From positions 24,130 through 88,129 of the forward strand of contig NZ_LMIA01000009.1 in assembly GCF_001428565.1 (NCBI RefSeq): DNA of 64,000 bases, given 5' to 3'. The stretch is from Nocardioides sp. Root190. GTDB lineage: Bacteria; Actinomycetota; Actinomycetes; Propionibacteriales; Nocardioidaceae. Below, one piece after another: positions 20,682-29,048 of the stretch. Numbering within the stretch: the first letter of the stretch is position 1; every line of letters begins with the position of its first letter. The notes under the pieces are model-generated. The model was not told where the DNA came from, made no database searches, and was given only the letters and a program-made list of their open reading frames with translations. The position numbers were made by a program, and so were the translations under genes.

Positions 20682-21922
20682 CGTCGCGCCGCCAGCCGCC
20701 GAAGGTCCCGCGGCCCGAGCCCGTCGAGCGGGGTGAGTCGCCGACGATCGCGCGGATCCGCGCGGCAGCGGACCCGGCGGTCGCCGTCGACCAGTGGTGG
20801 TCCGGGGTGCAGCTGCCGCTGGTGGAGGACGTCGGCGTCGGCGGGCGACTGCTCGTCACCTTCTGCTGGCGCGACCCCGACGCCCGACAGGTCCTGCTCT
20901 TCGCCAACCGGCTCACTGACGAGACCCGGCTGCAGGACAGCCTCCTCGAGCGGGTTCCCGGCACGAACCTGTGGCACGTGGGCTACCTGATGGAACCGGA
21001 CTGGCGGGCGTCGTACTCCTTGCTGGTGCAGGGCCGCGACGACCTCCGGCCCCCGTGGGAGCAGGAGGGCGACCAGGTCTCGATCCGCACGGCGCTCGAC
21101 CACGGGCATCCCGATCCGCGCAACCCGCAGACGTGTCGCAACCGGGCGGGTGTCGTGCAGTCCGTGGCGGCACTGCCGCAGGCGCCCGGTCAACCCTGGC
21201 TGGAGGAACGACCCCACGTGCCTGCCGGAATCGTGACGACCACGACCGGCCCGCTCGATCGGACGTTGCTGACCTACGAGTCGCCGGGGGTGAGTGGCCC
21301 GGCCCCGCTGCTGCTGGTGCCCGACGGTGAGGTCTGGACGTCGGTCCAGTCGCTGTCGGTGACCCTCGACAACCTGGTCGCCGATGGCGTCGTGCCCCCG
21401 CTCCGGGCGGTGTTCCTGCCCTCCGGCGGCCGGGACGCGCGGTGGGCCGACCTCGGTGCCGGCGACGGAGCGGACGCCGCCGTCACCTACCTGGCCGAGC
21501 ACCTGGCGCCGGACCTCGCCGCCCGTGGCTGGCTGCCCTCGCCGGACCGGGTGGCCATCGTCGGGCAGAGCCTCGGCGGCCTCACCGCACTGCGGATGGC
21601 GCTGCGCCACCCCGAGCTGTGCGGGATCGCGCTGAGCCAGTCCGCCTCGCTCTGGCTCGACGACCTGACCGCTGACCTGACCGGCGACCTCCCGGGCGGA
21701 CGGCCGGGGGAGCGCACCCCGCCGCGGATCCACCTGGCCCACGGGCGTCAGGAGTGGGTCCTGGCGCCGCCTCACCGTGAGCTGGCGGTACGGCTGCGCG
21801 CGGTGGGCGTCGACCTCGCCGAGGTCGACCACAACGGCGGCCATGACTACGCCTGGTGGCGTGGCGCCGTCGCGGACGCCGTCGGATGGGCCTTCGGGAG
21901 CAGCTCGGACAGCCGGACGTAG
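20678..21922 (+). CDS. fes: Enterochelin esterase-like hydrolase (Fes type)
   Basis: 414 residues. An N-terminal early-set-like domain (WWSGVQLPLVEDV, LVTFCWRDPDARQVLLFANR, NLWHVGYLMEPDWRASYSL) is followed by an alpha/beta hydrolase with nucleophile elbow GQSLGG and a catalytic His in HNGGHDYAWWR. Such enzymes hydrolyse the tri-serine backbone of ferric enterobactin in the cytoplasm to release iron. That supports an ester-linked oligo-serine product. Start ATG at 20678 overlaps the ATPase stop. Confidence 0.92.
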   Translation: MTSRRQPPKVPRPEPVERGESPTIARIRAAADPAVAVDQWWSGVQLPLVEDVGVGGRLLVTFCWRDPDARQVLLFANRLTDETRLQDSLLERVPGTNLWHVGYLMEPDWRASYSLLVQGRDDLRPPWEQEGDQVSIRTALDHGHPDPRNPQTCRNRAGVVQSVAALPQAPGQPWLEERPHVPAGIVTTTTGPLDRTLLTYESPGVSGPAPLLLVPDGEVWTSVQSLSVTLDNLVADGVVPPLRAVFLPSGGRDARWADLGAGDGADAAVTYLAEHLAPDLAARGWLPSPDRVAIVGQSLGGLTALRMALRHPELCGIALSQSASLWLDDLTADLTGDLPGGRPGERTPPRIHLAHGRQEWVLAPPHRELAVRLRAVGVDLAEVDHNGGHDYAWWRGAVADAVGWAFGSSSDSRT

Positions 21923-21966
21923 TCCCTGCCTTCGTTTCGTCGTTTGGGCGGAAACTGCAGGAATTG

Positions 21967-21990
21967 CTGCGGTTTGGGACCAAACCGCAG
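21967..21990. terminator. Hairpin downstream of the fes-like gene
   Basis: A perfect 11-bp inverted repeat (21967-21977 and 21980-21990) with a 2-nt centre, 45 nt after the stop. It could be a terminator or, given its compactness, an operator-like palindrome. A second palindrome follows 46 nt on. Confidence 0.5.
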
Positions 21991-22035
21991 CCCGGAGGTG
22001 GTGCGTGACCACACTGGTTCACTAGAAATGCACGA

Positions 22036-22061
22036 CGGGCCCCTCCTCGAGGAGGGGCCCG
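22036..22061. terminator. Bidirectional terminator between convergent genes
   Basis: A perfect 26-nt GC-rich palindrome placed 20 nt past the stop of the minus-strand beta-propeller gene and 114 nt past the fes-like stop. The symmetry and position fit a shared terminator for convergent transcripts. Confidence 0.7.
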
Positions 22062-22081
22062 CCGCGACGACACAGCTCAGG

Positions 22082-24172
22082 TCACTTGACGACCTTCACC
22101 GTGGTGGTGCCGGTGGATGCCTTGTGGTTGGCGCCTCCGGCGTAGGTCACCGTGATCTTCCAGGTGCCCTTGGCGAGCTTGGGCACGGCCACCGATCGCG
22201 TGCCGGCGGACGGCAGCGCGGAGATGATGGTCTTCCTGCTCGAGCCCTTGGTGAGCACGATCGTGATCTTGCCGCTCGCCTTCGGCGAGGTGGTGACCGT
22301 GACCTTGCCGGCCTTCTTGGAGGTCGGGACGGTGGCGACCTTGACGGTCGTCCTCGTCGCCGCCTTGGCGACCGTGTGGGTCGCCGTCGTTCCCGCCGCG
22401 GTGAGCTGGCTGTTGCCGCCGTAGCTGAAGGTCAACGCGTAGGCCTTCGCCGCCAGCGTGGACGGCAGGGTGAAGGTCGCCTCGCCGCGCTTGAGCTTGA
22501 CCGTCTGCGCAGCACCTGCGCCGCTGATGGTCAGGTTGCCGGTGGCCTCGCGGCCGTCCTCGTCGGTGACCAGGACCGTGGTCCTGCCCGCGGTTCCGTA
22601 GGAGGAGGTGGTGTTGGCGACCTCGAACTCGACCGCATCGTTGCCGTGCGGCTCGACACCGGGCTCGAAGATCCGGAACACGTCGGTCGTCGCGGCCGAG
22701 GTGCCGGAGAAGGAGAACATGCCGACCCAGACCTCACCGGTGACCTCGTCGACGGCGACGTCGTTGACGCGACCGCTTCCGGGGACGGCGATGAGCGGCT
22801 CGAGGGTGTCGGCGTCGTAGGCACGCACGACGTTGGCCGAGTTGTCGGCGGCGTAGACGATGCCACGCTCGGAGTCGACGGCGACCGAGTTGATGTAGTT
22901 CGCCTGGACGCTGTCGATCACGGTGCCGTAGGTGGCCGAGGAGGTGTCGCCGTCCACGACCGAGATCTGGCCGTTGGCCTGGCCCTCGACCGTCTGGTTG
23001 GAGTACGACGCGACGTAGATGCGCTTGGTGTCGGCGTCGAACACCGGGCGGGCGTTGTGGGTGACGGTCGCGGGGAGCACGTCGACCTTGGCGTCGTTGG
23101 CGTGCAGGTCCGCGCCGCCGTCCTTGACCAGGTTGGCGTCCGAGACGTCGACCGCGATGACCGGGACCTTGAAGGTGCCGCCGCCGCCGTTGGAGACGAT
23201 CAGGCCGGTGTAGGCGATCTCGTTCTCCTCGTCGATGGTGACGTCGAGCGCGCCGTAGTTCTGGCCGGCCGTGAGGTCGCCGCTGACCTGGTTGAACGCA
23301 CCGTCACGCAGCGGGAGCGCGATCCGGGCCTCGACGGTCTTGGTGGCCAGGTCGATCACGGTGAGGTGCCCGGGACGGTTGGCGTTGCCGTTCTTGGCGC
23401 CCATCGAGGCGACGTACGCCTTGTTGGTGACGGTGTTGACCGCGACCTGGCGGGCGTTGTCGAGGATCGGGCTGCCGTCGGCCAGCTTCCAGAGGCGGTC
23501 GGCGTCGGTCGGCGCACCCTGCGACTTGTTGAAGATCACGATGCCGCCGCCGTAGCCGTAGTTGGCGCCGCCGTTGGTCTGGGTGATGTCGTTGCCGGTC
23601 ATCTGCTGGCGCACGTGCACCGAGACGAACGTCGGGTCGGCGCTCGGGTCGATCGCCAGACCGTTGGGGGAGAAGTGGGTCCGCAGCGAGCTCTGCGACT
23701 GCTGGCCCTGGCCGTTGGGGGACCAGGCGATGCCGGCCCAGCTCTGGGCCTGGTTCTCGCGGCCACCGTTGAGGCGGGTCAGGTTGGTGTAGTCGAACTG
23801 CTTGCTGACCGTCTTGGTCTTCGCGTCGACCTCGACCAGCTTGGCGGCACCGCCGGTGGTGGAGTAGCCCCACTTCCAGCCGATCTCCTGCTCGTTGCTG
23901 TCGTAGACGGTCTCGCGGAAGCGGACGTCGCTGCGCGCCTGGGCGTCGGTCCGGTAGAACTTCCGGTTCACCGGGTCGAAGGCGGACTGGTAGCCCTGCG
24001 AGATCGGGGTGTCGACGGACTCGACCTGGTAGCTCCAGCCCGACTCCTCCTCGCCCTCGGCCTGGGCCGGCTGCGGGGCCAGCGCGAGAGGCGCGGCAAC
24101 CAGCGCGAAGCCGGTGACAGCGGTCAGGCCGCGGTGCCTCCACCGCGTCGTGGCCGTTGAGTTGACCTTCAT
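22082..24172 (-). CDS. Exported YncE-like beta-propeller protein with Ig-like C-terminus
   Basis: 696 residues. A signal peptide (about 1-38, ending APQPAQA) is followed by repeated beta-propeller blades (for example HLTVIDLATKTVEARIALP, YVASYSNQTVEGQANGQISV, SVAVDSERGIVYAADNSANV) to about residue 500. Ig-like bacterial surface domains follow to the end, which is Lys/Thr-rich (TTTVKVVK). No anchor or LPxTG motif is seen. An iron box precedes the gene, so it is probably made under iron limitation. E. coli YncE, an iron-regulated propeller, is a distant parallel. Function unknown; siderophore or haem capture is inference. Confidence 0.75.
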   Translation of the reverse strand: MKVNSTATTRWRHRGLTAVTGFALVAAPLALAPQPAQAEGEEESGWSYQVESVDTPISQGYQSAFDPVNRKFYRTDAQARSDVRFRETVYDSNEQEIGWKWGYSTTGGAAKLVEVDAKTKTVSKQFDYTNLTRLNGGRENQAQSWAGIAWSPNGQGQQSQSSLRTHFSPNGLAIDPSADPTFVSVHVRQQMTGNDITQTNGGANYGYGGGIVIFNKSQGAPTDADRLWKLADGSPILDNARQVAVNTVTNKAYVASMGAKNGNANRPGHLTVIDLATKTVEARIALPLRDGAFNQVSGDLTAGQNYGALDVTIDEENEIAYTGLIVSNGGGGTFKVPVIAVDVSDANLVKDGGADLHANDAKVDVLPATVTHNARPVFDADTKRIYVASYSNQTVEGQANGQISVVDGDTSSATYGTVIDSVQANYINSVAVDSERGIVYAADNSANVVRAYDADTLEPLIAVPGSGRVNDVAVDEVTGEVWVGMFSFSGTSAATTDVFRIFEPGVEPHGNDAVEFEVANTTSSYGTAGRTTVLVTDEDGREATGNLTISGAGAAQTVKLKRGEATFTLPSTLAAKAYALTFSYGGNSQLTAAGTTATHTVAKAATRTTVKVATVPTSKKAGKVTVTTSPKASGKITIVLTKGSSRKTIISALPSAGTRSVAVPKLAKGTWKITVTYAGGANHKASTGTTTVKVVK

Positions 24173-24254
24173 TTCGTCCCTTTCCTCGTCGGCACGCTCG
24201 GAATCGTGCCGGCTGTCCTGCCGCGGACTGGTTGCCCGATTCAGCAGATGATGA

Positions 24255-24273
24255 TTAGGTAAGCCTAATCTTT
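24255..24273. promoter_or_regulatory. IdeR/DtxR-type iron box (beta-propeller gene side)
   Basis: ttaggtaagcctaatcttt agrees with TWAGGTWAGSCTWACCTWA at 17 of 19 positions, the best iron box in the window. It lies 82 nt upstream of the minus-strand propeller gene in the divergent intergenic region and could affect both directions. Confidence 0.85.
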
Positions 24274-24327
24274 ATCAGACCTTAAGCCGATCCTTGGGCT
24301 GGACGCAAGTTATTCATCTGATGAAGA

Positions 24328-24346
24328 GCAGGGTAGCCTTACCTGC
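24328..24346. promoter_or_regulatory. Second IdeR-type iron box (plus-strand surface operon)
   Basis: gcagggtagccttacctgc matches the IdeR consensus at 14 of 19 positions. It lies 70 nt before the plus-strand exported-protein gene, and the internal TAGCCT could serve as -10. With the box at 24255 it gives the divergent promoters one operator each. Confidence 0.65.
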
Positions 24347-24416
24347 ACTGCGACACGGGGACTCGGGACGGCCCTGGCGACGTGGACCACGCGACGAGTC
24401 GGATCGAGGAAGACCC

Positions 24417-26183
24417 ATGACCATCCAGTACAGGCCTGCCCGCACACGCGGACTGATCGGGGCGGCGCTCGGCGTCGCCCTCGCCGCAGCGGCCCTGGTG
24501 CCGTTGTCGCCCCCTGCCCAGGCGCTCGTCACGCCCGTGGTCACCAACGGCGGGGTGAACGCGAAGATCACCCTCAGTGACGACCACTTCCACCCGGGCG
24601 ACACCATCACCATCTCGGGGGAGGGCTTCGCGACCGACCCGGGTACGGCGGCGCTTCCGGGCAACCCCGTGCTGGCCGTCAAGGTCAACGGTGACGACTT
24701 CGCCGCCACCGGGTTCCCCTGGGTGGCCGGCGGCCCGTCCAACATCGACCCCTCCACCCTGCCCACCAGCGGCGGCTCGGGCGGCTACGCCGCCTTCGAG
24801 ATCGTGAACGGCGAGTTCGACGGCACCCTGACCATCCCGGCCAGCTGGAACGCCGACAACCCGGGCACCGTCGTGCTGAACTTCCTGGGCGGCTCGCTGA
24901 GCACCACCAGCCCGGGCAAGGTGCTCACGCCCATCGGCATCCAGCCCTCCGTCACGGTCCTGCGACCTGACGAGCGCTTCATCGAGGTCACCTCGATCGC
25001 GCACACGCCGGGCTCGAACAACAACAAGTCCCTGGCCGTCAAGGTGCGCAACTTCAAGCGCAACGGCGGTGGCGCCCAGAAGATCGCGTTCAAGATCGAC
25101 TCGGCCGACATCGTCGTCGACGGCGTCGCGGACCTCCAGTGCAAGCAGACCGACGCCGAGGGCGACGGTGACTTCGTGATCCAGCTGCCGACGCAGGTCG
25201 ACAGCCTCACTGCCGGCGGCCACACCCTCAATGCGCTGGTCGGTACCGACTGCGGCGCGGTCCTCCCGTCCGACCCGGGCTTCCCGGTCGGCGGCTGGGC
25301 AGGCAACTTCCCGGCGCCGTTCAAGGTCGCGACCGCGACGATCAGCAGCACCACCCACGTCGCCGGCGGCACGCTGTCGGTGGACCTGGCGGGCTACACC
25401 AAGGCCGGCGGTGGCCAGAAGGTCGCGCTGCTGCTCGACGCTGCGCCGTTCCCGAACTACTCCTCGAGCCCGACGATCGAGCCGTGCGTCGTGACCAGCG
25501 TCGCCGGCGACGGCACCGCGACCGTCAACCTGCCGGCCGGCCTCAGCACCGGTGCGCACACGCTCAACGTCCTGGCCGGTACGGCCTGCGGCTCGGGCAT
25601 CCCCGAGGCGCCGTCGCGTTCGATCGCTCTGCCGTTCACCGTCGTCGAGCAGCCGCTCGCGTTCTCGAAGGCTCCGACCTACGCCGGCACACCCCGCGTG
25701 GGGGTGCGCAGCACCTCGTCCGTGACGGCCAACAAGCCGGGCGTCACGCTGACCTACCAGTGGCTGCGCAGCGGCGTCGCGATCACCAACGCGAAGTCCT
25801 CGAGCTATGTCGCGACCGCCGCCGACGCGAAGAAGACCCTGTCGGTGCGGGTCACCGCGACCCTGGGTGAGGACGTCGTCCAGGCGACGTCGGTGGCCCG
25901 GACCGTCGCTCTCGGCGTGATCAGCAACAAGACCCGGGCGGCCACGTCCGGCACCTTCAAGGTCGGCAGGACCGTCAAGACCACCGCAGGCCGGTGGTCT
26001 GTCGCGGGCCTGACCGTGAAGTACCAGTGGCTGCGCAACGGCAAGGCGATCAAGGGTGCGACCAAGGCGAGCTACAAGCTCGTGAGGGCGGACAGGTCGC
26101 GCAGCGTCTCGGTCAAGGTCACCGTCAGCCGGACCGGCTACACCACGGCCAGCTCCACCGCTGCGGCGAAGAAGGTCAAGTGA
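24417..26183 (+). CDS. Exported protein of unknown function with Ig-like repeats
   Basis: 588 residues from the ATG at 24417 (gaggaag 5 nt upstream). Signal peptide 1-36 ending PPAQA. An N-terminal beta domain (DDHFHPGDTITISGEGF) is followed by two related Cys-containing units ending GGHTLNALVGTDCG and GAHTLNVLAGTACG. Two C-terminal Ig-like repeats share YQWLR[SN]G. There is no membrane anchor. It is the first gene of an iron-box operon that continues with the siderophore-binding lipoprotein 4 nt later, so a role in iron capture at the cell surface is inferred. I do not recognise the family. Confidence 0.7.
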   Translation: MTIQYRPARTRGLIGAALGVALAAAALVPLSPPAQALVTPVVTNGGVNAKITLSDDHFHPGDTITISGEGFATDPGTAALPGNPVLAVKVNGDDFAATGFPWVAGGPSNIDPSTLPTSGGSGGYAAFEIVNGEFDGTLTIPASWNADNPGTVVLNFLGGSLSTTSPGKVLTPIGIQPSVTVLRPDERFIEVTSIAHTPGSNNNKSLAVKVRNFKRNGGGAQKIAFKIDSADIVVDGVADLQCKQTDAEGDGDFVIQLPTQVDSLTAGGHTLNALVGTDCGAVLPSDPGFPVGGWAGNFPAPFKVATATISSTTHVAGGTLSVDLAGYTKAGGGQKVALLLDAAPFPNYSSSPTIEPCVVTSVAGDGTATVNLPAGLSTGAHTLNVLAGTACGSGIPEAPSRSIALPFTVVEQPLAFSKAPTYAGTPRVGVRSTSSVTANKPGVTLTYQWLRSGVAITNAKSSSYVATAADAKKTLSVRVTATLGEDVVQATSVARTVALGVISNKTRAATSGTFKVGRTVKTTAGRWSVAGLTVKYQWLRNGKAIKGATKASYKLVRADRSRSVSVKVTVSRTGYTTASSTAAAKKVK

Positions 26184-26187
26184 CCTC

Positions 26188-27186
26188 GTGAGCTCGAAGC
26201 AGCTGTCCAGGGGCGCGGCGGCGCTGGCCGTAGCCGCGCTCCTGGGCACCCTTCTCTCCGCGTGCGGCTCGGATCGTGCAGCGATCGACGGGCCCACCCG
26301 GTCGATCACCGATGTCCGCGGCGAGACGGTCGAGATCCCCGTGACGCCCGAGCGCGTCGTCACCCTCAGCGAGCCCACCCTCGACGGAGCACTCGCGCTC
26401 GGCGTCACGCCGGTGGGCACGGTCAGCGGTCGTGGCCAGGCCGGAGCTCCCGGCTACCTGGTCGATCTCGCGGGCGACATCCCGTTGCTCGGTGGTGTCG
26501 CACAGCCGAACTTCGAGGAGATCGGGGACGCGCGGCCGGACCTCATCCTCGTCGACGAGACGAGCATCAACAACAACCCGCCGGCGATCGAGGCACTCGA
26601 ACGGATCGCGCCGTTGGTCGTCACCGGCCACGCCGGAGGTGACTGGCGTGAGAACCTCGCGCTCACGGCCGACGCGCTCAACCTCGCGGAGAAGGGTCGG
26701 GAGGTCATCGCGGAGTACGACGCCGAGGTGACCCGGGTCAAGGCAGCGCTGACCGATGTCGCGAACGACACCTTCTCCGTCGTGCGGTGGCAGGGTGGCG
26801 CGCCGTCGCTGATCCTCAAGGAGCTCCCCGCCGGCGTCGCGCTGGAGGACCTCGGTCTGGCACGTCCGCCGAGCCAGGACAAGCGCGGTCGCGGCCACTC
26901 CAGCCCGATCTCGCTGGAGAACCTCGCCGACATCGACGCCGACCGGATGTTCTTCGGGACCCTCGGTGGATCCAGCGTCAGCAACCCCTCCGCGGGTGGC
27001 GGCACCGGACTGGACGCTGCCCGCCAGGCACTGGCCGAAGCGGTCAAGGTGCCCGGCTTCACCTCACTCACGGCCTACCAGGACGACGCGATCATCCCCG
27101 TCGACGGTTCGCTGTGGACCTCGACCGGCGGGCCGTTGCTGATGCGTCGTCTCGTCGAGAACATCGAAAGAGAGCTCGCCCGATGA
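26188..27186 (+). CDS. fepB: Ferric-siderophore-binding lipoprotein (FepB-like)
   Basis: 332 residues. A lipoprotein signal peptide with lipobox LLSAC (lipidated Cys26) precedes a type III periplasmic-binding fold (EIPVTPERVVTLSEPTLDGA, IGDARPDLILVDE, IAPLVVTGH, VDGSLWTSTGGPLLMRRLV). It should deliver the ferric catecholate to the two permeases encoded at 17820-19876, a locus that lacks its own binding protein. GTG start; it overlaps the following gene at ATGA. Confidence 0.9.
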   Translation: MSSKQLSRGAAALAVAALLGTLLSACGSDRAAIDGPTRSITDVRGETVEIPVTPERVVTLSEPTLDGALALGVTPVGTVSGRGQAGAPGYLVDLAGDIPLLGGVAQPNFEEIGDARPDLILVDETSINNNPPAIEALERIAPLVVTGHAGGDWRENLALTADALNLAEKGREVIAEYDAEVTRVKAALTDVANDTFSVVRWQGGAPSLILKELPAGVALEDLGLARPPSQDKRGRGHSSPISLENLADIDADRMFFGTLGGSSVSNPSAGGGTGLDAARQALAEAVKVPGFTSLTAYQDDAIIPVDGSLWTSTGGPLLMRRLVENIERELAR

Positions 27187-29048
27187 TCCGGACCACGCAC
27201 GCGTCCCGCACGTCCCGCACGTCCCGCACGTGTGGCAGGGGGCTGGTGGCCTCGCTGCTCCTGCTGCCCTCGGCCCTGCTCGCGCTGGGCTCCCCGGCGT
27301 ACGCCGCCGACCACACGACACCGGACGGCGCCGGCTACTCCGGCCCGACGGCGGTCGTCTTCGGCAGCACCATCCGGGTCGAGGGGACGGGCTGGAAGCA
27401 CCCCGACGGCTCGGGGTCGGGTGTCGTGGCGAAGCTCGACGCTGCTCCGGGCAACCCTGGCGTCCAGACCAACCGGGTCGTCGCCGACCCGGTCAACGGC
27501 GGCAGCTTCGCCGACAAGACCGTGCAGGGCGCGGTGCTGGCCAACGCCTCCGGCGACTGGCGCATCGACATCCCGTTCCCGAGCCTGCTGAACTCCTCGA
27601 CCGACTGGCTCCCGGGGGAGACCCACCTGGTCCGCCTGCTCAGCGGCGGACTCAGGAGCGGGGACACCCCGCGGTCCGTCGTCGTCGAGTTCTCGGTGAG
27701 CGAGCCGTCCAACACGTGCGCCGACACCAACGCCACGGTCGAGATCGGTTCACCGACGGCCGAGCTGGGTGGCAAGGTCCGCCTCACCGGCACCGGTTGG
27801 TGCCACCCCTCCGAGGGTGCGTCGAGGATCGCGATCAAGCTCGACCAGGGCGCGCACTCACGTGTCGCCGGGATCCTCGGCGACAACGCGACGATCTGGG
27901 CGATCATCGACCCGGACCCGGCAACGGGCTCCTTCGACACCGAGATCACGCTGCCCGACGGCACTCTCGCCACGTCCAGGGACGAGGCCGGCAAGGCCTT
28001 CGGAGAGGGCGGCCACTGGCTCAACCTCCTGACCGGGAGCCTCAAGCCCGGTGACGTCGGTCGGAGCCTGCGCGTCGACTTCACGGTCGGCGCCTACTCG
28101 CCGAGCGGCGCACCGACGCCCCTGGGCGACGACGAGCTCACCGCCGCCACGAAGGGCGGCGTCGAGGTCGTCCGCAGCGCGACCTCCCTCGCCGTCACCG
28201 TGCCCGGCACGGTCAGGGGCGACTGGGTGCACCTCGACGTCTACTCCAGCGGCGCGCCGCGGGCGCTGTGGGGCGGCACGAAGTGGTTCCGGGTGGGCGC
28301 CGGCGGAGTCGTCACCGCCCCGCTCGCGGGCATCACACTCCCTGTCGGCTCCAACAAGCTGACCGTCCAGTCCGGCAACCAGGGTGAGGTCGGTCGACTG
28401 CTCGGCTGGGCACCGCTGGTCGTCACGGCCACCGGGTCCTCCGGATCGGGCACCGGATCGACGGGCTCGTCCGGCGGCTCGTCCGGATCGGGCGGCACCA
28501 CCTCCAGCGGGTTCACGCCGGTGGCCGCCGGTGTCCCGGCTCCTGCTGCCGCGACGGCGCCGCCGACGACACCTGCCGCTCCGGTCGCCTCGATGGAGGA
28601 ACTGCACTCCGACAACGCAGGCGAGGTGAGCAGCGTGCTCGAGGGCACCGAGCTGCTCATCACCGTGCCGGGCGGTGGCCTCGGTGAGTGGGTCCACGTC
28701 CGTCTGTACGACGCCGCCGGTGACGTCGCCCTCGGCTGGGCCCAGCTCGACGCCAGTGGACAGTTCCGGGTCGACGTGAGTGCTCTCGGCACCGCCCGGT
28801 TCAAGCTCGCCCTCCAGGGCGCGGACGGAGCGCTCATCGGCTGGACGGGTGCCGGCGCGGACACGCCCACCGCTGCTGTTCCGGCCGGGGCCTCCGGTGC
28901 GCCTGCTGCGTCCCCCCGGGTGAGCGACGAGGGAATCGGCGCCACCACCCTGCTCAACTTCGGGCTCTCCGGCGTCGGAGTGCTCTCGCTCCTCGGCACG
29001 GCCGCTGCGCTCGGCGCGGGCCGTCCCTCCCGAAAGGTCGCTCCTTGA
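27183..29048 (+). CDS. Exported membrane-anchored protein with duplicated surface domain
   Basis: 621 residues. Signal peptide to about Ala41. Two homologous domains follow, about 45-180 and 185-310 (STIRVEGTGWKHPDGSG against KVRLTGTGWCHPSEGAS; both end with a HLVRLL/HWLNLL-GD-RS pattern). Then two shorter beta domains (GDWVHLDVYSSGAPRALW and GEWVHVRLYDAAGDVALGW), a Gly/Ser linker and a C-terminal membrane helix with an RPSRK tail. The signal peptide contains three exact 9-bp repeats. It overlaps the binding-protein gene, so it is part of the same operon. Function unknown. Confidence 0.72.
   Translation: MIRTTHASRTSRTSRTCGRGLVASLLLLPSALLALGSPAYAADHTTPDGAGYSGPTAVVFGSTIRVEGTGWKHPDGSGSGVVAKLDAAPGNPGVQTNRVVADPVNGGSFADKTVQGAVLANASGDWRIDIPFPSLLNSSTDWLPGETHLVRLLSGGLRSGDTPRSVVVEFSVSEPSNTCADTNATVEIGSPTAELGGKVRLTGTGWCHPSEGASRIAIKLDQGAHSRVAGILGDNATIWAIIDPDPATGSFDTEITLPDGTLATSRDEAGKAFGEGGHWLNLLTGSLKPGDVGRSLRVDFTVGAYSPSGAPTPLGDDELTAATKGGVEVVRSATSLAVTVPGTVRGDWVHLDVYSSGAPRALWGGTKWFRVGAGGVVTAPLAGITLPVGSNKLTVQSGNQGEVGRLLGWAPLVVTATGSSGSGTGSTGSSGGSSGSGGTTSSGFTPVAAGVPAPAAATAPPTTPAAPVASMEELHSDNAGEVSSVLEGTELLITVPGGGLGEWVHVRLYDAAGDVALGWAQLDASGQFRVDVSALGTARFKLALQGADGALIGWTGAGADTPTAAVPAGASGAPAASPRVSDEGIGATTLLNFGLSGVGVLSLLGTAAALGAGRPSRKVAP
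27205..27231 (+). repeat. Three exact 9-bp tandem repeats in a signal-peptide n-region
   Basis: cccgcacgt is repeated three times without mismatch. It encodes Arg-Thr-Ser-type triplets. Copy changes keep the frame and would lengthen or shorten the positively charged start of the signal peptide. Confidence 0.85.
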
